Shown here piece by piece: positions 13,154 to 20,691 of a stretch of DNA of 30,979 nt. The stretch lies in the IMG/VR virus record IMGVR_UViG_3300047274_000195, positions 1 to 30,979 of that record. One strand, given 5' to 3'. The position numbers were made by a program, and so were the translations under genes. The DNA comes from a virus. The notes under the pieces are model-generated. The model had not been told where the DNA came from and ran no database searches. It saw only the letters and a list, made by a program, of their open reading frames with translations. Position 1 is the first letter of the stretch. Each line of letters opens with the position of its first letter.

Positions 13154-15313
13154 TTACAGTCCCTTTACCAAGAGTTGGAGTCCTCCATACTTGATGAGAG
13201 TTCCGTCCGTCACTTCAGCAACAACCGTATAGCGTCCCGCAGTAGCAGTAGTAGTTGTTGTGAACGTAGCGGAGATGTACCCCAGACCAGCATAGTCAAC
13301 TGTTCCGGCGGATGTTTCTACTAACGTCCCAGCACTGTTGTATGTTTTAAGGTTGATGGTCGCTGTGCCTGATAAAGGTACAGGTGTTCCCGTTCCGTCC
13401 CCTATCTGTATCTGTAACGGAACATCACTTCCTACCAATGCTTCTACTACACCGCTGATTGTGTCCTGCTCGCTTTGCATCGTGAACGGACCCTGCCTTA
13501 CTGTTACGGAAGAGCCACCACCTCCACCACCACCAGTAGGCGCAAGCTCCAGAGCGTTAGCGGTAAATCTGTACACTGCGCCGTCCAACTGAAGTGTAGT
13601 GTCAAGCTTGCTTGTCACATTGCTTACTGTTGTTAACCCACCACTTGTTGCAAGACCGGACTGGATCTCACTTACAGCAGAAGCAGCAAGAGCGTTGGCA
13701 TCTATAGCATCAGCAGAGAAATCAGCATTAGTGATAACACCCGGTTGCAACTCGTGAATGTCAGCAGCAACGTGATTTGAGCCTGTAACAGAGACTGTAG
13801 ACTGCGCTGAAGCAGACCGCAGTACCTTCTGTCCAAAGCTGTCAGCCACACCGTAAGATGCTAGCAATGCATTCCATACCGCACCTGCTGTACCTGCTGT
13901 GTTCAGAGGGGCAGTATAACTTGCGCTAGCCAAACGACTCGATACCGTAGCGTCAATGTTTGTCTTTAGTTGCAATCCAATACTGTTGGCAAGGCTAACT
14001 GTGGAAGCAAGAACATCCCATACGCTCAACGCAGTGATGTCGTTGAAGCCAGTAATTCCAGTACCCTTTGCTAGCACTATGTTAGTTCCAGCAGTAAGAG
14101 TACGAGTACCAGCAGTCCAGATGTCATTAGTAGATACATCATTGAAGCCAGTAATACCAGTTCCTTTAGCGAGAACAATGTTAGTGCCAGCAGTAAGAGT
14201 TCTCGTTCCAACTGTCCATACATTTCCTGCCACGCTTCCAACAGCAGCATTGAGGTTGTTGCCAATAATGAAGCCCGCTGTACCTGAAGTGTATGCTCCG
14301 GGGAGAGTTGTGGACCAAGGATCGGCAGCAGATCCTGCAGCGTTAAGTTTAAATCCTGCTTGAGTAGATGTGTATGAACCGGGGAGCGTTTCCGACCATA
14401 CATTATTAGCAGTAATGTCGTTAAAGCCTGTTATGCCAGTACCCTTTGCGAGAACAATATTTGCCCCAGATGTAAGCGTACGGGTAGCACTTGCCCAGAC
14501 TTGTGCGTCAGTAAGTGTAGAGCGTGAAGACACTGTAGCGTTAAGGTTATCTACAATAAGCTTCCCTACGCTTCCTACAGTTGTGAGCGAACTGGTAGCG
14601 TCATCCCAGATGTTCTGTACGGCTGTTGCTGTGAGGCTTCCGACAGAGCCAGTGACGTTACCGCCCACGTTGCCTGTCACGCTTCCTACAGCACCCGTTA
14701 CAGAGCCTACAGAGCCAGACAAGTTACCAGTGATAGATCCGGTAAGGTTGAATGTTTGCGTACCAGAGAGTGAGTATCCAGTTTTATCCGATACGGTTCC
14801 TGCGGTTACTGCTCCACCTGCCGTTATAGCAAGGGATGAGAAGTTAGCAGGGAAGGCTTGTGTGAGGCTGTAACCAGTCTTGTCGTTGTTAGTTGCTACT
14901 GTTACCTGACCTGTTGCGGAGCCTGTTGGTAGTGCGCCAGCGTTACCTTGAGCAACGTTAGGGATGCTTGTAAGACCTATGCGAACTACATCGTAAGGGT
15001 CGTATGCCATAATCTGAACATGAGCATTATATTGCCGTGCATTGGAGGCTTGCACGTTAACCGTAATCCACCCAAGGTTTGCTAGTTCAGCAGCAGTTAA
15101 CTCTAGGTAGTAGACACCGGCTGTAGCTTGTCCACCAGCAAGAGTAGCAACGGCAACTGTGTTAGTTGTAGCAACCCACGTTGCCCCGTTTTGAGATATG
15201 TATGCTACAGGGCTAGTAGGTGTGACAGGTGTAAACCCATCGGTACTTGAGACGAAAAGGACAGGTATCCTACGTCTTGCTGCTGTCGCTTCACTTTGCT
15301 TAATTTGAAACAC
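13154..15313 (-). CDS. Repetitive fibre/whisker protein, 719 aa
   Basis: The protein starts at GTG 15313 with a GGAGG site 8 nt away. The N-terminal about 105 residues form an anchoring beta domain ending in AYDPYDVVRIGLTSIPN, a stretch I associate with phage fibre proteins. A shaft follows with short Gly/Ser/Val repeats (LSGSVGSVTGAVGSVTGNVG) and then three units of TRTLTxGxNIVLAKGTGITG alternating with LPGxYTSxxAGF units. A seven-glycine hinge near residue 590 leads to a C-terminal Ig-like domain (about 600-719). A trimeric or dimeric fibre is likely. Its place among head-tail connector genes rather than at the tail tip suggests a head or neck fibre, possibly for loose adhesion to host or surface sugars. 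Confidence 0.7.
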   Translation of the reverse strand: MFQIKQSEATAARRRIPVLFVSSTDGFTPVTPTSPVAYISQNGATWVATTNTVAVATLAGGQATAGVYYLELTAAELANLGWITVNVQASNARQYNAHVQIMAYDPYDVVRIGLTSIPNVAQGNAGALPTGSATGQVTVATNNDKTGYSLTQAFPANFSSLAITAGGAVTAGTVSDKTGYSLSGTQTFNLTGSITGNLSGSVGSVTGAVGSVTGNVGGNVTGSVGSLTATAVQNIWDDATSSLTTVGSVGKLIVDNLNATVSSRSTLTDAQVWASATRTLTSGANIVLAKGTGITGFNDITANNVWSETLPGSYTSTQAGFKLNAAGSAADPWSTTLPGAYTSGTAGFIIGNNLNAAVGSVAGNVWTVGTRTLTAGTNIVLAKGTGITGFNDVSTNDIWTAGTRTLTAGTNIVLAKGTGITGFNDITALSVWDVLASTVSLANSIGLQLKTNIDATVSSRLASASYTAPLNTAGTAGAVWNALLASYGVADSFGQKVLRSASAQSTVSVTGSNHVAADIHELQPGVITNADFSADAIDANALAASAVSEIQSGLATSGGLTTVSNVTSKLDTTLQLDGAVYRFTANALELAPTGGGGGGGSSVTVRQGPFTMQSEQDTISGVVEALVGSDVPLQIQIGDGTGTPVPLSGTATINLKTYNSAGTLVETSAGTVDYAGLGYISATFTTTTTATAGRYTVVAEVTDGTLIKYGGLQLLVKGL
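14038..14499. repeat. Diverged roughly 80-bp coding repeats in the fibre gene
   Basis: Three related units lie near 14038-14117, 14139-14219 and 14418-14499, all encoding variants of TRTLTAGTNIVLAKGTGITG. They differ mainly at third codon positions, showing old duplication with selection on the protein. The units around 14270-14400 encode the alternate LPGxYTS repeat. Confidence 0.75.
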
Positions 15314-15347
15314 TTTTAGTCCTCCGGGGTTCTCTTATAATGTACCT

Positions 15348-16424
15348 CTACCCGATGCTGTTGAACCCGGCAGGGATGATGTAGTTGGTTGTGCCACCAG
15401 TCTGGTTGTACTGAAGTCCGTTAAATAACAGTGTCCCTACTGGTCTTGTTGTTGTTGTTTCTGTAAATGTAGTACCGTTGTATGAGGCAATATTACAAAC
15501 TATCCCGTCACTCACATCCGATAGTAATGCAGCAGAAAATCCAGCCATAATTCTCGGTGTAGGGCACGTTGTTCCACCACTTGCTTGAAAGAGGATGTAA
15601 TACTTTGTGCCTGATGTAAGCCAAATGTCCTGATCGAGAATACAAGGATAATAACCTGAAGGAGACGTATAGTCGCAGTCAAATGATGATGTGTCTAGTA
15701 GTGCCCCAGCAGTATTACGCACAACTACATTGAAAGATGCACCCGCAGTGAATGTAGTAAGCTTCTGGGTGATTGCGTGTAGCCTTAAATCTGGGTGTCC
15801 TAGAGGTATAGTTATTGCCCATCCGTATTCAGTAGTTCCAGAAGGCGTAGTCCCAGCACTCTCCGTTGTAGATATAGCACTGTTCCCGTACCACTTTGTA
15901 GCAGAGCCATAGAAGACGTGAGAAGGCATAAGGTTGCCTCTTGCTCCCCACGTTCCAGATGCCCTTCTAGTGTGATAAGGGAAACCTACACTAGCACGAG
16001 TAAAGTGTGTGTAGTTGAAAGAAATGTCTCCTGTCCAACCAGTAGTAGGATTTCTAACAACAACAGCAAAGAGTTGTCCAGCAGTAAGGCTCACACTGTT
16101 TGGAAGCGTGTAAGTTTTAACGCCAGTAGACCCACCCGCCTCTGACGCAAAGTTAGTGGTAGATGTACCTGTTCCATCCAGCCAGTTACCAGACGGAGAC
16201 CCAGTAGTAAGGCTTTGTAATCCCACCGAAAGGCTTGAGGATGGGGTCGTAGGTCTAGCACTAACACGCAGGGAAATACGAGTTATAGTTGCTGTCTCCT
16301 CTGCTTGAAATATCCACGCTAATCCACCGTTATTGGCGTTAATTTGACCTCCTGCGATCGTGAGGTCACCTTCTACACCTTGTGCGTGAAACCATAGTTC
16401 TGTATCTGTTTGGACTAACGCCAT
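15348..16424 (-). CDS. Fibre/decoration protein, paralogue of its neighbour
   Basis: A 358-aa beta-rich protein. It shares the block order of the 466-aa protein just upstream: a first jelly-roll-like part (NGGLAWIFQAEETATITRIS; SVGLQSLTTGSPSGNWLDG), the WYGNS segment, then GHPDLRLHAIT with a second sandwich (KYYILFQASGGTTCP). The two genes therefore arose by duplication. The start overlaps the upstream stop as TGATG, with a GGAGG site. Its function is likely virion surface binding or decoration; no enzyme motif is visible. Confidence 0.65.
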   Translation of the reverse strand: MALVQTDTELWFHAQGVEGDLTIAGGQINANNGGLAWIFQAEETATITRISLRVSARPTTPSSSLSVGLQSLTTGSPSGNWLDGTGTSTTNFASEAGGSTGVKTYTLPNSVSLTAGQLFAVVVRNPTTGWTGDISFNYTHFTRASVGFPYHTRRASGTWGARGNLMPSHVFYGSATKWYGNSAISTTESAGTTPSGTTEYGWAITIPLGHPDLRLHAITQKLTTFTAGASFNVVVRNTAGALLDTSSFDCDYTSPSGYYPCILDQDIWLTSGTKYYILFQASGGTTCPTPRIMAGFSAALLSDVSDGIVCNIASYNGTTFTETTTTRPVGTLLFNGLQYNQTGGTTNYIIPAGFNSIG

Positions 16425-17824
16425 CAGTTGCCTCCAATACCAGCAAAACCGTAAGACGCATTAGCAAATCCACCACCGCCTCCTCCAGAAGAGTCGTTGT
16501 AGCGTAATGCCCCAGATGTTATTGTCCACGGAGCGTAAGCGTCAGGGTTATTGTTAAACCACGTCCCAGCACCTTGCCAGTTCAATACAAAATCTCCACT
16601 GTAAGCACCAACCACATTTCTCCGCCCGTTTAGGACTTGACCAGCATAGTAGTTGACTGTTGGTGTTCCACTAGAAGGTGTTACATCGAATCCACACATA
16701 AGTATGTAAGAACTACCCGCATTGAGCCAAGTAGTGCTGGCTGTCTGGAATATAGTAGATCGGAAGTTACTAGCAGCGGAGTTACCCATAGAGTCGCCAG
16801 CAATAACAGATAGGTCAGACACGAACGTTGGTGTTACTCCTAAACCGTTATCAGTAAAGAGTTGAGCCTTCCAGTTACTTGCAGTCCCCGGAGATGCAGT
16901 AGGGTGTGACGCAAACGTTATCCTCTCAAGTAAGATGTCTGGATGCCCTGCAGGAACAGTAAAACGGAATCCAAAGCGGTCGTTGTTGTTTAGGGTAGAT
17001 GATGTAACCCTACCGGAGGAGACTTGCGGTGTTCCATACCAGTTTGTGCCATCAGTGTATTGAACAGGAATACCACGAGTACCAGATGCTTTTGACCATA
17101 CTGCACCGACTCTTGTAGCATAACCAATACCGTACTGTACGCTTTGGCCGTTAGCAGTTCCAGTGTCTCCACCGTTATAAGATACAGACCCAGTACTTGT
17201 GCCAGAGAACTGAAAACACAGCCAATATCGTGTGTTTTGCGTGATACTAGCGGAAATACCTGCACAGTGAGTCCAACCCATACTTGCATAGCTAAATGTG
17301 TTACCACCGGGCGATACAGAAGCTGTCCACGAGAAGACTGGAGATAATGTGGCAGATGTAGATATTGTCATCTGGTTAGTTGCCGGAACACTAGCAACCC
17401 AGTAGTCAGTGTTTATTGCTACACCACCAGTCGTATTAGCAAAACGAATTACATCACCAACTTTAAGGTAGTGGGCCACCGTGGTGTTCATTAACGGATT
17501 GCCACTTGTTGTAGAGAACTGTGCTGCTAGAGACCAAGTATTAGCAGGAAGTGTAATACTGCCGTTAGTAAGAAATGTTCCTGATGGTATGCCGGATCCA
17601 CTATCTGTTTGTATTCCGATAGTTAACGCAGCAGCAACAGTACCACCAACACCACTAGCAGCAACGCCAATGTCAGTAACAGTCATAGTTCGCTCTGCTA
17701 TAAACGGAAATGCAATACCTCCGTTAGTAACAGTGAGGTTCATAGTGACGTTGTTGAATACCTGTGCTTGACGTGGGAGAAATGACCCAAACTGTAGCCT
17801 TGCGGGTGTTGTTATTATTGCCAT
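16424..17824 (-). CDS. Fibre/decoration protein, longer paralogue
   Basis: A 466-aa protein with two beta-sandwich halves. The first (about 25-230) carries NGGIAFPFIAERTMTVTDIG and SGSGIPSGTFLTNGSITLP, the second contains GHPDILLERITFAS. Residues about 90-170 (HYLKVGDVIRFANTTGGVAI, WVASVPATNQMTIS) are an extra insert missing from the 358-aa paralogue. A similar insert motif (YYIRAGVTASTFQVS) occurs in the 924-aa tail protein, suggesting shared modules. The Gly-rich tail (SSGGGGGGFANASYG) may be flexible. ATG overlaps the previous stop as TGATG. It is probably a surface fibre component of the neck or head. Confidence 0.65.
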   Translation of the reverse strand: MAIITTPARLQFGSFLPRQAQVFNNVTMNLTVTNGGIAFPFIAERTMTVTDIGVAASGVGGTVAAALTIGIQTDSGSGIPSGTFLTNGSITLPANTWSLAAQFSTTSGNPLMNTTVAHYLKVGDVIRFANTTGGVAINTDYWVASVPATNQMTISTSATLSPVFSWTASVSPGGNTFSYASMGWTHCAGISASITQNTRYWLCFQFSGTSTGSVSYNGGDTGTANGQSVQYGIGYATRVGAVWSKASGTRGIPVQYTDGTNWYGTPQVSSGRVTSSTLNNNDRFGFRFTVPAGHPDILLERITFASHPTASPGTASNWKAQLFTDNGLGVTPTFVSDLSVIAGDSMGNSAASNFRSTIFQTASTTWLNAGSSYILMCGFDVTPSSGTPTVNYYAGQVLNGRRNVVGAYSGDFVLNWQGAGTWFNNNPDAYAPWTITSGALRYNDSSGGGGGGFANASYGFAGIGGN

Positions 17825-18090
17825 CAGAGTACCTTTACAATATTGCCATCTGCTGCAGTTAGGTCAAGTGATAACGTTCTTCCAACTATAGACACACCTT
17901 CCTGAACCAACATACAAATAAGGAAGCTCTTGAGGTCTATAGGTAAGTCCCCGTCACGCACCTCACAATCTAAAATTAGGGCCTCTTCATTGCCATACAA
18001 GTATCCAGTGCCATCATCAAACGTTACCTGTATCGTGCCATCATCGTTCACCGTTTTGTCAGTGAGCGTTACTTGTGCTGTATGTGTCAT
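17824..18090 (-). CDS. Unknown small acidic protein
   Basis: An 88-aa acidic protein (MTHTAQVTLTDKTVNDDGTI) with a beta-hairpin-like first half (QVTFDDGTGYLYGNEEALIL) and a helix around DLKSFLICMLVQEG. I do not recognise it. It overlaps the holin-like gene upstream by 4 nt and the 466-aa gene by 1 nt, so it is translated as part of this module. A chaperone or small connector for the adjacent fibre proteins is possible. Confidence 0.6.
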   Translation of the reverse strand: MTHTAQVTLTDKTVNDDGTIQVTFDDGTGYLYGNEEALILDCEVRDGDLPIDLKSFLICMLVQEGVSIVGRTLSLDLTAADGNIVKVL

Positions 18091-18374
18091 TTGCCCTCTC
18101 CCGTAAGCCCAATCTTATCTGTAATCAACTCCACGCCACGCAAGCCTAATACCCCTAAAAGAAAGGCAAATCCGCACAGGTGTGTTGGATCATTGTCATG
18201 TAATACTTTGCCTACTAGAGGGGTTAAATAAGTGGCAGAAGCAGTACCAGTAATAACCGCCACGCTTGCTGGTATCCACATAATCTTGCCCTTCTTCTTT
18301 AGCACCATAATCACAGCACCAATAAAGCCAGCAATAATTTGATTCACGTTATACACAGGTGTAGGTTCTGTCAT
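18087..18374 (-). CDS. Holin-like small membrane protein
   Basis: A 95-aa protein with three probable membrane segments: about residues 11-27 (QIIAGFIGAVIMVL), 31-54 (IMWIPASVAVITGTASATYL) and 64-80 (LCGFAFLLGVLGLRGVELI). KKKGK lies between the first two and a charged tail at the end. The GFIGA start, central conserved-type proline and final LLGVLGL helix resemble class I/II holins and related phage membrane proteins. It would form the lesion that lets the CHAP endolysin reach peptidoglycan. Its place among head-tail genes, 15 kb from the endolysin gene, is unusual, so another membrane role cannot be excluded. It overlaps both neighbours by 4 nt. Confidence 0.65.
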   Translation of the reverse strand: MTEPTPVYNVNQIIAGFIGAVIMVLKKKGKIMWIPASVAVITGTASATYLTPLVGKVLHDNDPTHLCGFAFLLGVLGLRGVELITDKIGLTGEGK

Positions 18375-18745
18375 CTTGTTCTCTCCTCAACCTTGCAAGC
18401 AGTGAAGAGACCATCAGTAGCCCCACGGTCGGTTCCTACTACATCAAAGTATCTGTTTGGGATTTCATCAAACTGTATGTAGATCCGGTCATTTAGCCTT
18501 ATATCAGCGTCGAAGGGCAGTAATATACTCCACTCATTATTGGACGTGATTGCTTGTCCTGCGTTGTCCTGAAGGCTGTTAACGTGAACAACCCTTGCCT
18601 TGACCGTACCCTGTAAACGCCAGTCTGTAGTGACACCTCCGTTAGCGTCAACCTCATTAGCAGATCTCATAATATCTACAGTATTTGGCAGTTGGTATTG
18701 CGTAGCACTTTGCCGTAAGAGTGCGATGAGTGCGTCTGGTGTCAT
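18371..18745 (-). CDS. Head closure / head-tail adaptor protein
   Basis: A 124-aa protein of the SPP1 gp16 / HK97 gp7 type that seals the connector after packaging. Typical parts are NTVDIMRSANEVDANGGVTT, the strand pair TVKARVVHVNSLQ, and the Asp-Arg rich loop DIRLNDRIYIQFDEIPNRYF with YFDVVG. It lies between the connector gene (1-nt overlap) and the holin-like gene (4-nt overlap), the normal place directly after the capsid/connector genes. Confidence 0.75.
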   Translation of the reverse strand: MTPDALIALLRQSATQYQLPNTVDIMRSANEVDANGGVTTDWRLQGTVKARVVHVNSLQDNAGQAITSNNEWSILLPFDADIRLNDRIYIQFDEIPNRYFDVVGTDRGATDGLFTACKVEERTR

Positions 18746-19227
18746 TAAATTATCTCCAGCCCGTTGTATCTATCTGCCATCAAGAGACACTGCTTATGTA
18801 AGTTTCCTAGTTGAAGGTCTTGCTGTCCGTCTTTTACTTGTAAGAGATGGGCAACCTTACCTGCCTTCTGTCTCCACGCTATAGATGCCCCTTTTTTAAC
18901 GTTCCAGCGATCTTTGGAAGCAGCCCCGCAATCTACCCAATACATAGTGCTACCATCGCCATAAACGCATCCTGTAGTCTCTTGCACTGGACCTTCTGGA
19001 AAAGGATTGATAGTGCTAGTTGTCCCGCCATAAACACACCGATACATCCGTCCGTTGTTTATTGACGAGATAACAACATCATTAACAGCATATGTAGTAC
19101 TTGCGGTCCAGATGTCATAGTCCTTGCACTGGTCAATAATACGCCCTAATTCCGTACTATCCAGTTCAGGGTAAATGTTTGCTTGTGCATCAAAAGCAAC
19201 TTGTTCTATAGCTTGATCACGGGTCAT
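18745..19227 (-). CDS. Head-tail connector with an inserted CBM5/12-like domain
   Basis: A 160-aa protein. Residues 1-36 (MTRDQAIEQVAFDAQANIYP, then STELGRIIDQCK) and 107-160 (WRQKAGKVAHLLQVKDGQQD and following helix) form a helical scaffold like gp6/gp15-type connectors that stack under the portal. In between, about 38-105, an unrelated beta module appears: IWTASTTYAVNDVVI, NGRMYRCVYGGTTS, NPFPEGP. The spacing W...Y..ND.V...Y.C is that of CBM5/12-type carbohydrate-binding modules common in phage tails. ATG 19227 has an AGAGGA site. The connector role is inferred from position behind the capsid gene. Confidence 0.65.
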   Translation of the reverse strand: MTRDQAIEQVAFDAQANIYPELDSTELGRIIDQCKDYDIWTASTTYAVNDVVISSINNGRMYRCVYGGTTSTINPFPEGPVQETTGCVYGDGSTMYWVDCGAASKDRWNVKKGASIAWRQKAGKVAHLLQVKDGQQDLQLGNLHKQCLLMADRYNGLEII

Positions 19228-19269
19228 TGTAGTCCTCTGCAGTAATGTACCCCGTTCCCCTTATAGCAA

Positions 19270-19298
19270 AAGAAAAGGGACCACCCGAAGGTAGTCCC
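19270..19298 (-). terminator. Intrinsic terminator after the major capsid gene
   Basis: In the leftward direction a 9-bp stem GGGACTACC/GGTGGTCCC (19290-19298 with 19277-19285, one T-G pair) closes a very stable TTCG tetraloop and is followed by TTTTCTTTTG. Another inverted repeat (CCCAGCA 19314-19320 with TGCTGGG 19344-19350) precedes it. It should cut transcription after the capsid gene so that downstream genes are made in smaller amounts. Confidence 0.85.
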
Positions 19299-19358
19299 CA
19301 ATCTCCATAGTGACCCAGCAGTTTTGAGCATAGTATAGAGGCTTGCTGGGTTCTGTTC

Positions 19359-20678
19359 CTATGTTCCTGCAGCGGAGAGAACGATGAGCGAACCCGGTAC
19401 ACGGTTAGCAGCAGAAGCGTCAGCATTACCCTTGTCGAACGCATTGAATGCAACACGCTCTTTAGCACGAATGACGATGCTGTCTTCCATATACTTGACC
19501 TGATCGGACTGTCCAATCTCCATAGCCATACGGTCGCCGAGACATACACCTACAGAGAGGTCAGCAAGGCAGAGTACAGGAGTGTTAGCAGTAAGATCAC
19601 CGTCAAGGTTCTGCACAAATACAACAGGGTAGCCCAAGAACATTGGAGTTGGTCCCCAGTAATTTGCGTAGTCTCCGATAGCGTTGCCAGAGAGAGCATC
19701 ACCAAGGTTAGCCATACGGGAGTAGAAGAATGCCTTGCTGACGTACCACTTTGCATTGAGTGCGTACTGTGGCAACTTTGCTACCATAGTGCGGTATGTG
19801 GCGATGGTAAGGTTTGCAGGGGTTGCGATAGAACCAGCAGGAGCAAACACCAGACCAGCAATATCACCCTTTGTTGCAGATACCTTATAGACGCTCTGGA
19901 AGATACCGTCGATGTTACCGTCAGTTGCGTTAAGAGCGTTACCCTTGAAGAAGACACGATCCTCTTCTTTTGCAAGAGTAAACATCAAGCTCTTTGCAGC
20001 AGCAGCAGCATAGTCGATAACAGCATCATCACGAAGTTCGGTCGAGAAGATGTTGTATGCATTCAACTTCTTTGCGGTAAGACCAACGTTAGCAAATGTG
20101 AGGTCATATGCAGTGTTAGCAGTGTTCTCAACACCCCATACAGCAGTACCGTCACCAGTGAGGTTAGGGACAACCTGTACATCAGATGTCATAGGAACCT
20201 TGTATGCTTCACGGCGCACAACACCATAAGTATCACGGAGCATAATGAGGTCAGGAAGAACGATGTCTGGGGTCAAAAATCCACCAGCAGTTGTCGTGCC
20301 TTCGTTGTTAGCCTTAAGGTGTCCGTTGTTCTTCAACCAGCTCTTTGCTTCGGTATTACCAAAGCCGTTAGCCTGAAGATACTTACCAAAGACATATGCC
20401 TTGTATTCCTTCTCTGCTTTTGAACCAGAGAACGGGAGGTCTGTATTGAGGTAAGGACCAGCCTTAAACTCTACACGTCCAGTATTTTCCATCTTTGTCT
20501 CCACACTCTTGACAGGGAGTTCTTCCACAGCGTCAAGTAGTTCAATCTTCTTGTCGATCTCAAGGTTCATGTCGATAAACTTCTGCGCCTCTTCCGTTGA
20601 ACCGTCCGGGGAGGTCAGGATTTCTCTTGCCTTGATAGCGTTTTCACGCTTCTGCTCAAGCAATGTTTCCTTATTCAT
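19359..20678 (-). CDS. Major capsid protein, HK97 fold
   Basis: A 439-aa HK97-type capsid protein. I use ATG 20678 (MNKETLLEQKRENAIKAREI), which has a strong AAGGAAGG site; a longer frame to 20714 has none. Residues 1-60 form a charged coiled coil, the delta-domain type of scaffold removed by the protease encoded just upstream. The body starts near residue 70, with TTTAGGFLTPDIVLPDLIML, VPMTSDVQVVPNLTGDGTA and the late LADLSVGVCLGDRMAMEIGQ stretch, the normal pattern of this family. A terminator with a UUCG loop follows the stop, and tandem GGAACA motifs overlap the end of the gene. Confidence 0.92.
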   Translation of the reverse strand: MNKETLLEQKRENAIKAREILTSPDGSTEEAQKFIDMNLEIDKKIELLDAVEELPVKSVETKMENTGRVEFKAGPYLNTDLPFSGSKAEKEYKAYVFGKYLQANGFGNTEAKSWLKNNGHLKANNEGTTTAGGFLTPDIVLPDLIMLRDTYGVVRREAYKVPMTSDVQVVPNLTGDGTAVWGVENTANTAYDLTFANVGLTAKKLNAYNIFSTELRDDAVIDYAAAAAKSLMFTLAKEEDRVFFKGNALNATDGNIDGIFQSVYKVSATKGDIAGLVFAPAGSIATPANLTIATYRTMVAKLPQYALNAKWYVSKAFFYSRMANLGDALSGNAIGDYANYWGPTPMFLGYPVVFVQNLDGDLTANTPVLCLADLSVGVCLGDRMAMEIGQSDQVKYMEDSIVIRAKERVAFNAFDKGNADASAANRVPGSLIVLSAAGT

Positions 20679-20691
20679 ATAATTCCTTCCT

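Noticed and set aside
13383-13422. TGTTCC...GGAACA pair inside the fibre gene
   Set aside because: The arms are inside coding sequence, spacing is outside 19-20, and single TGTTCC hexamers occur in several genes as expected by chance.
13956-14873. Two long + strand frames opposite the fibre gene
   Set aside because: They arise from the repeated coding units of the 719-aa protein; their own repeats (SLKPVIPVPFA) are the reverse of those units and no ribosome site precedes them.
19217-19549. 110-residue minus-strand frame overlapping capsid end and terminator
   Set aside because: It runs through the capsid coding region in another frame and through the terminator stem; no ribosome site.
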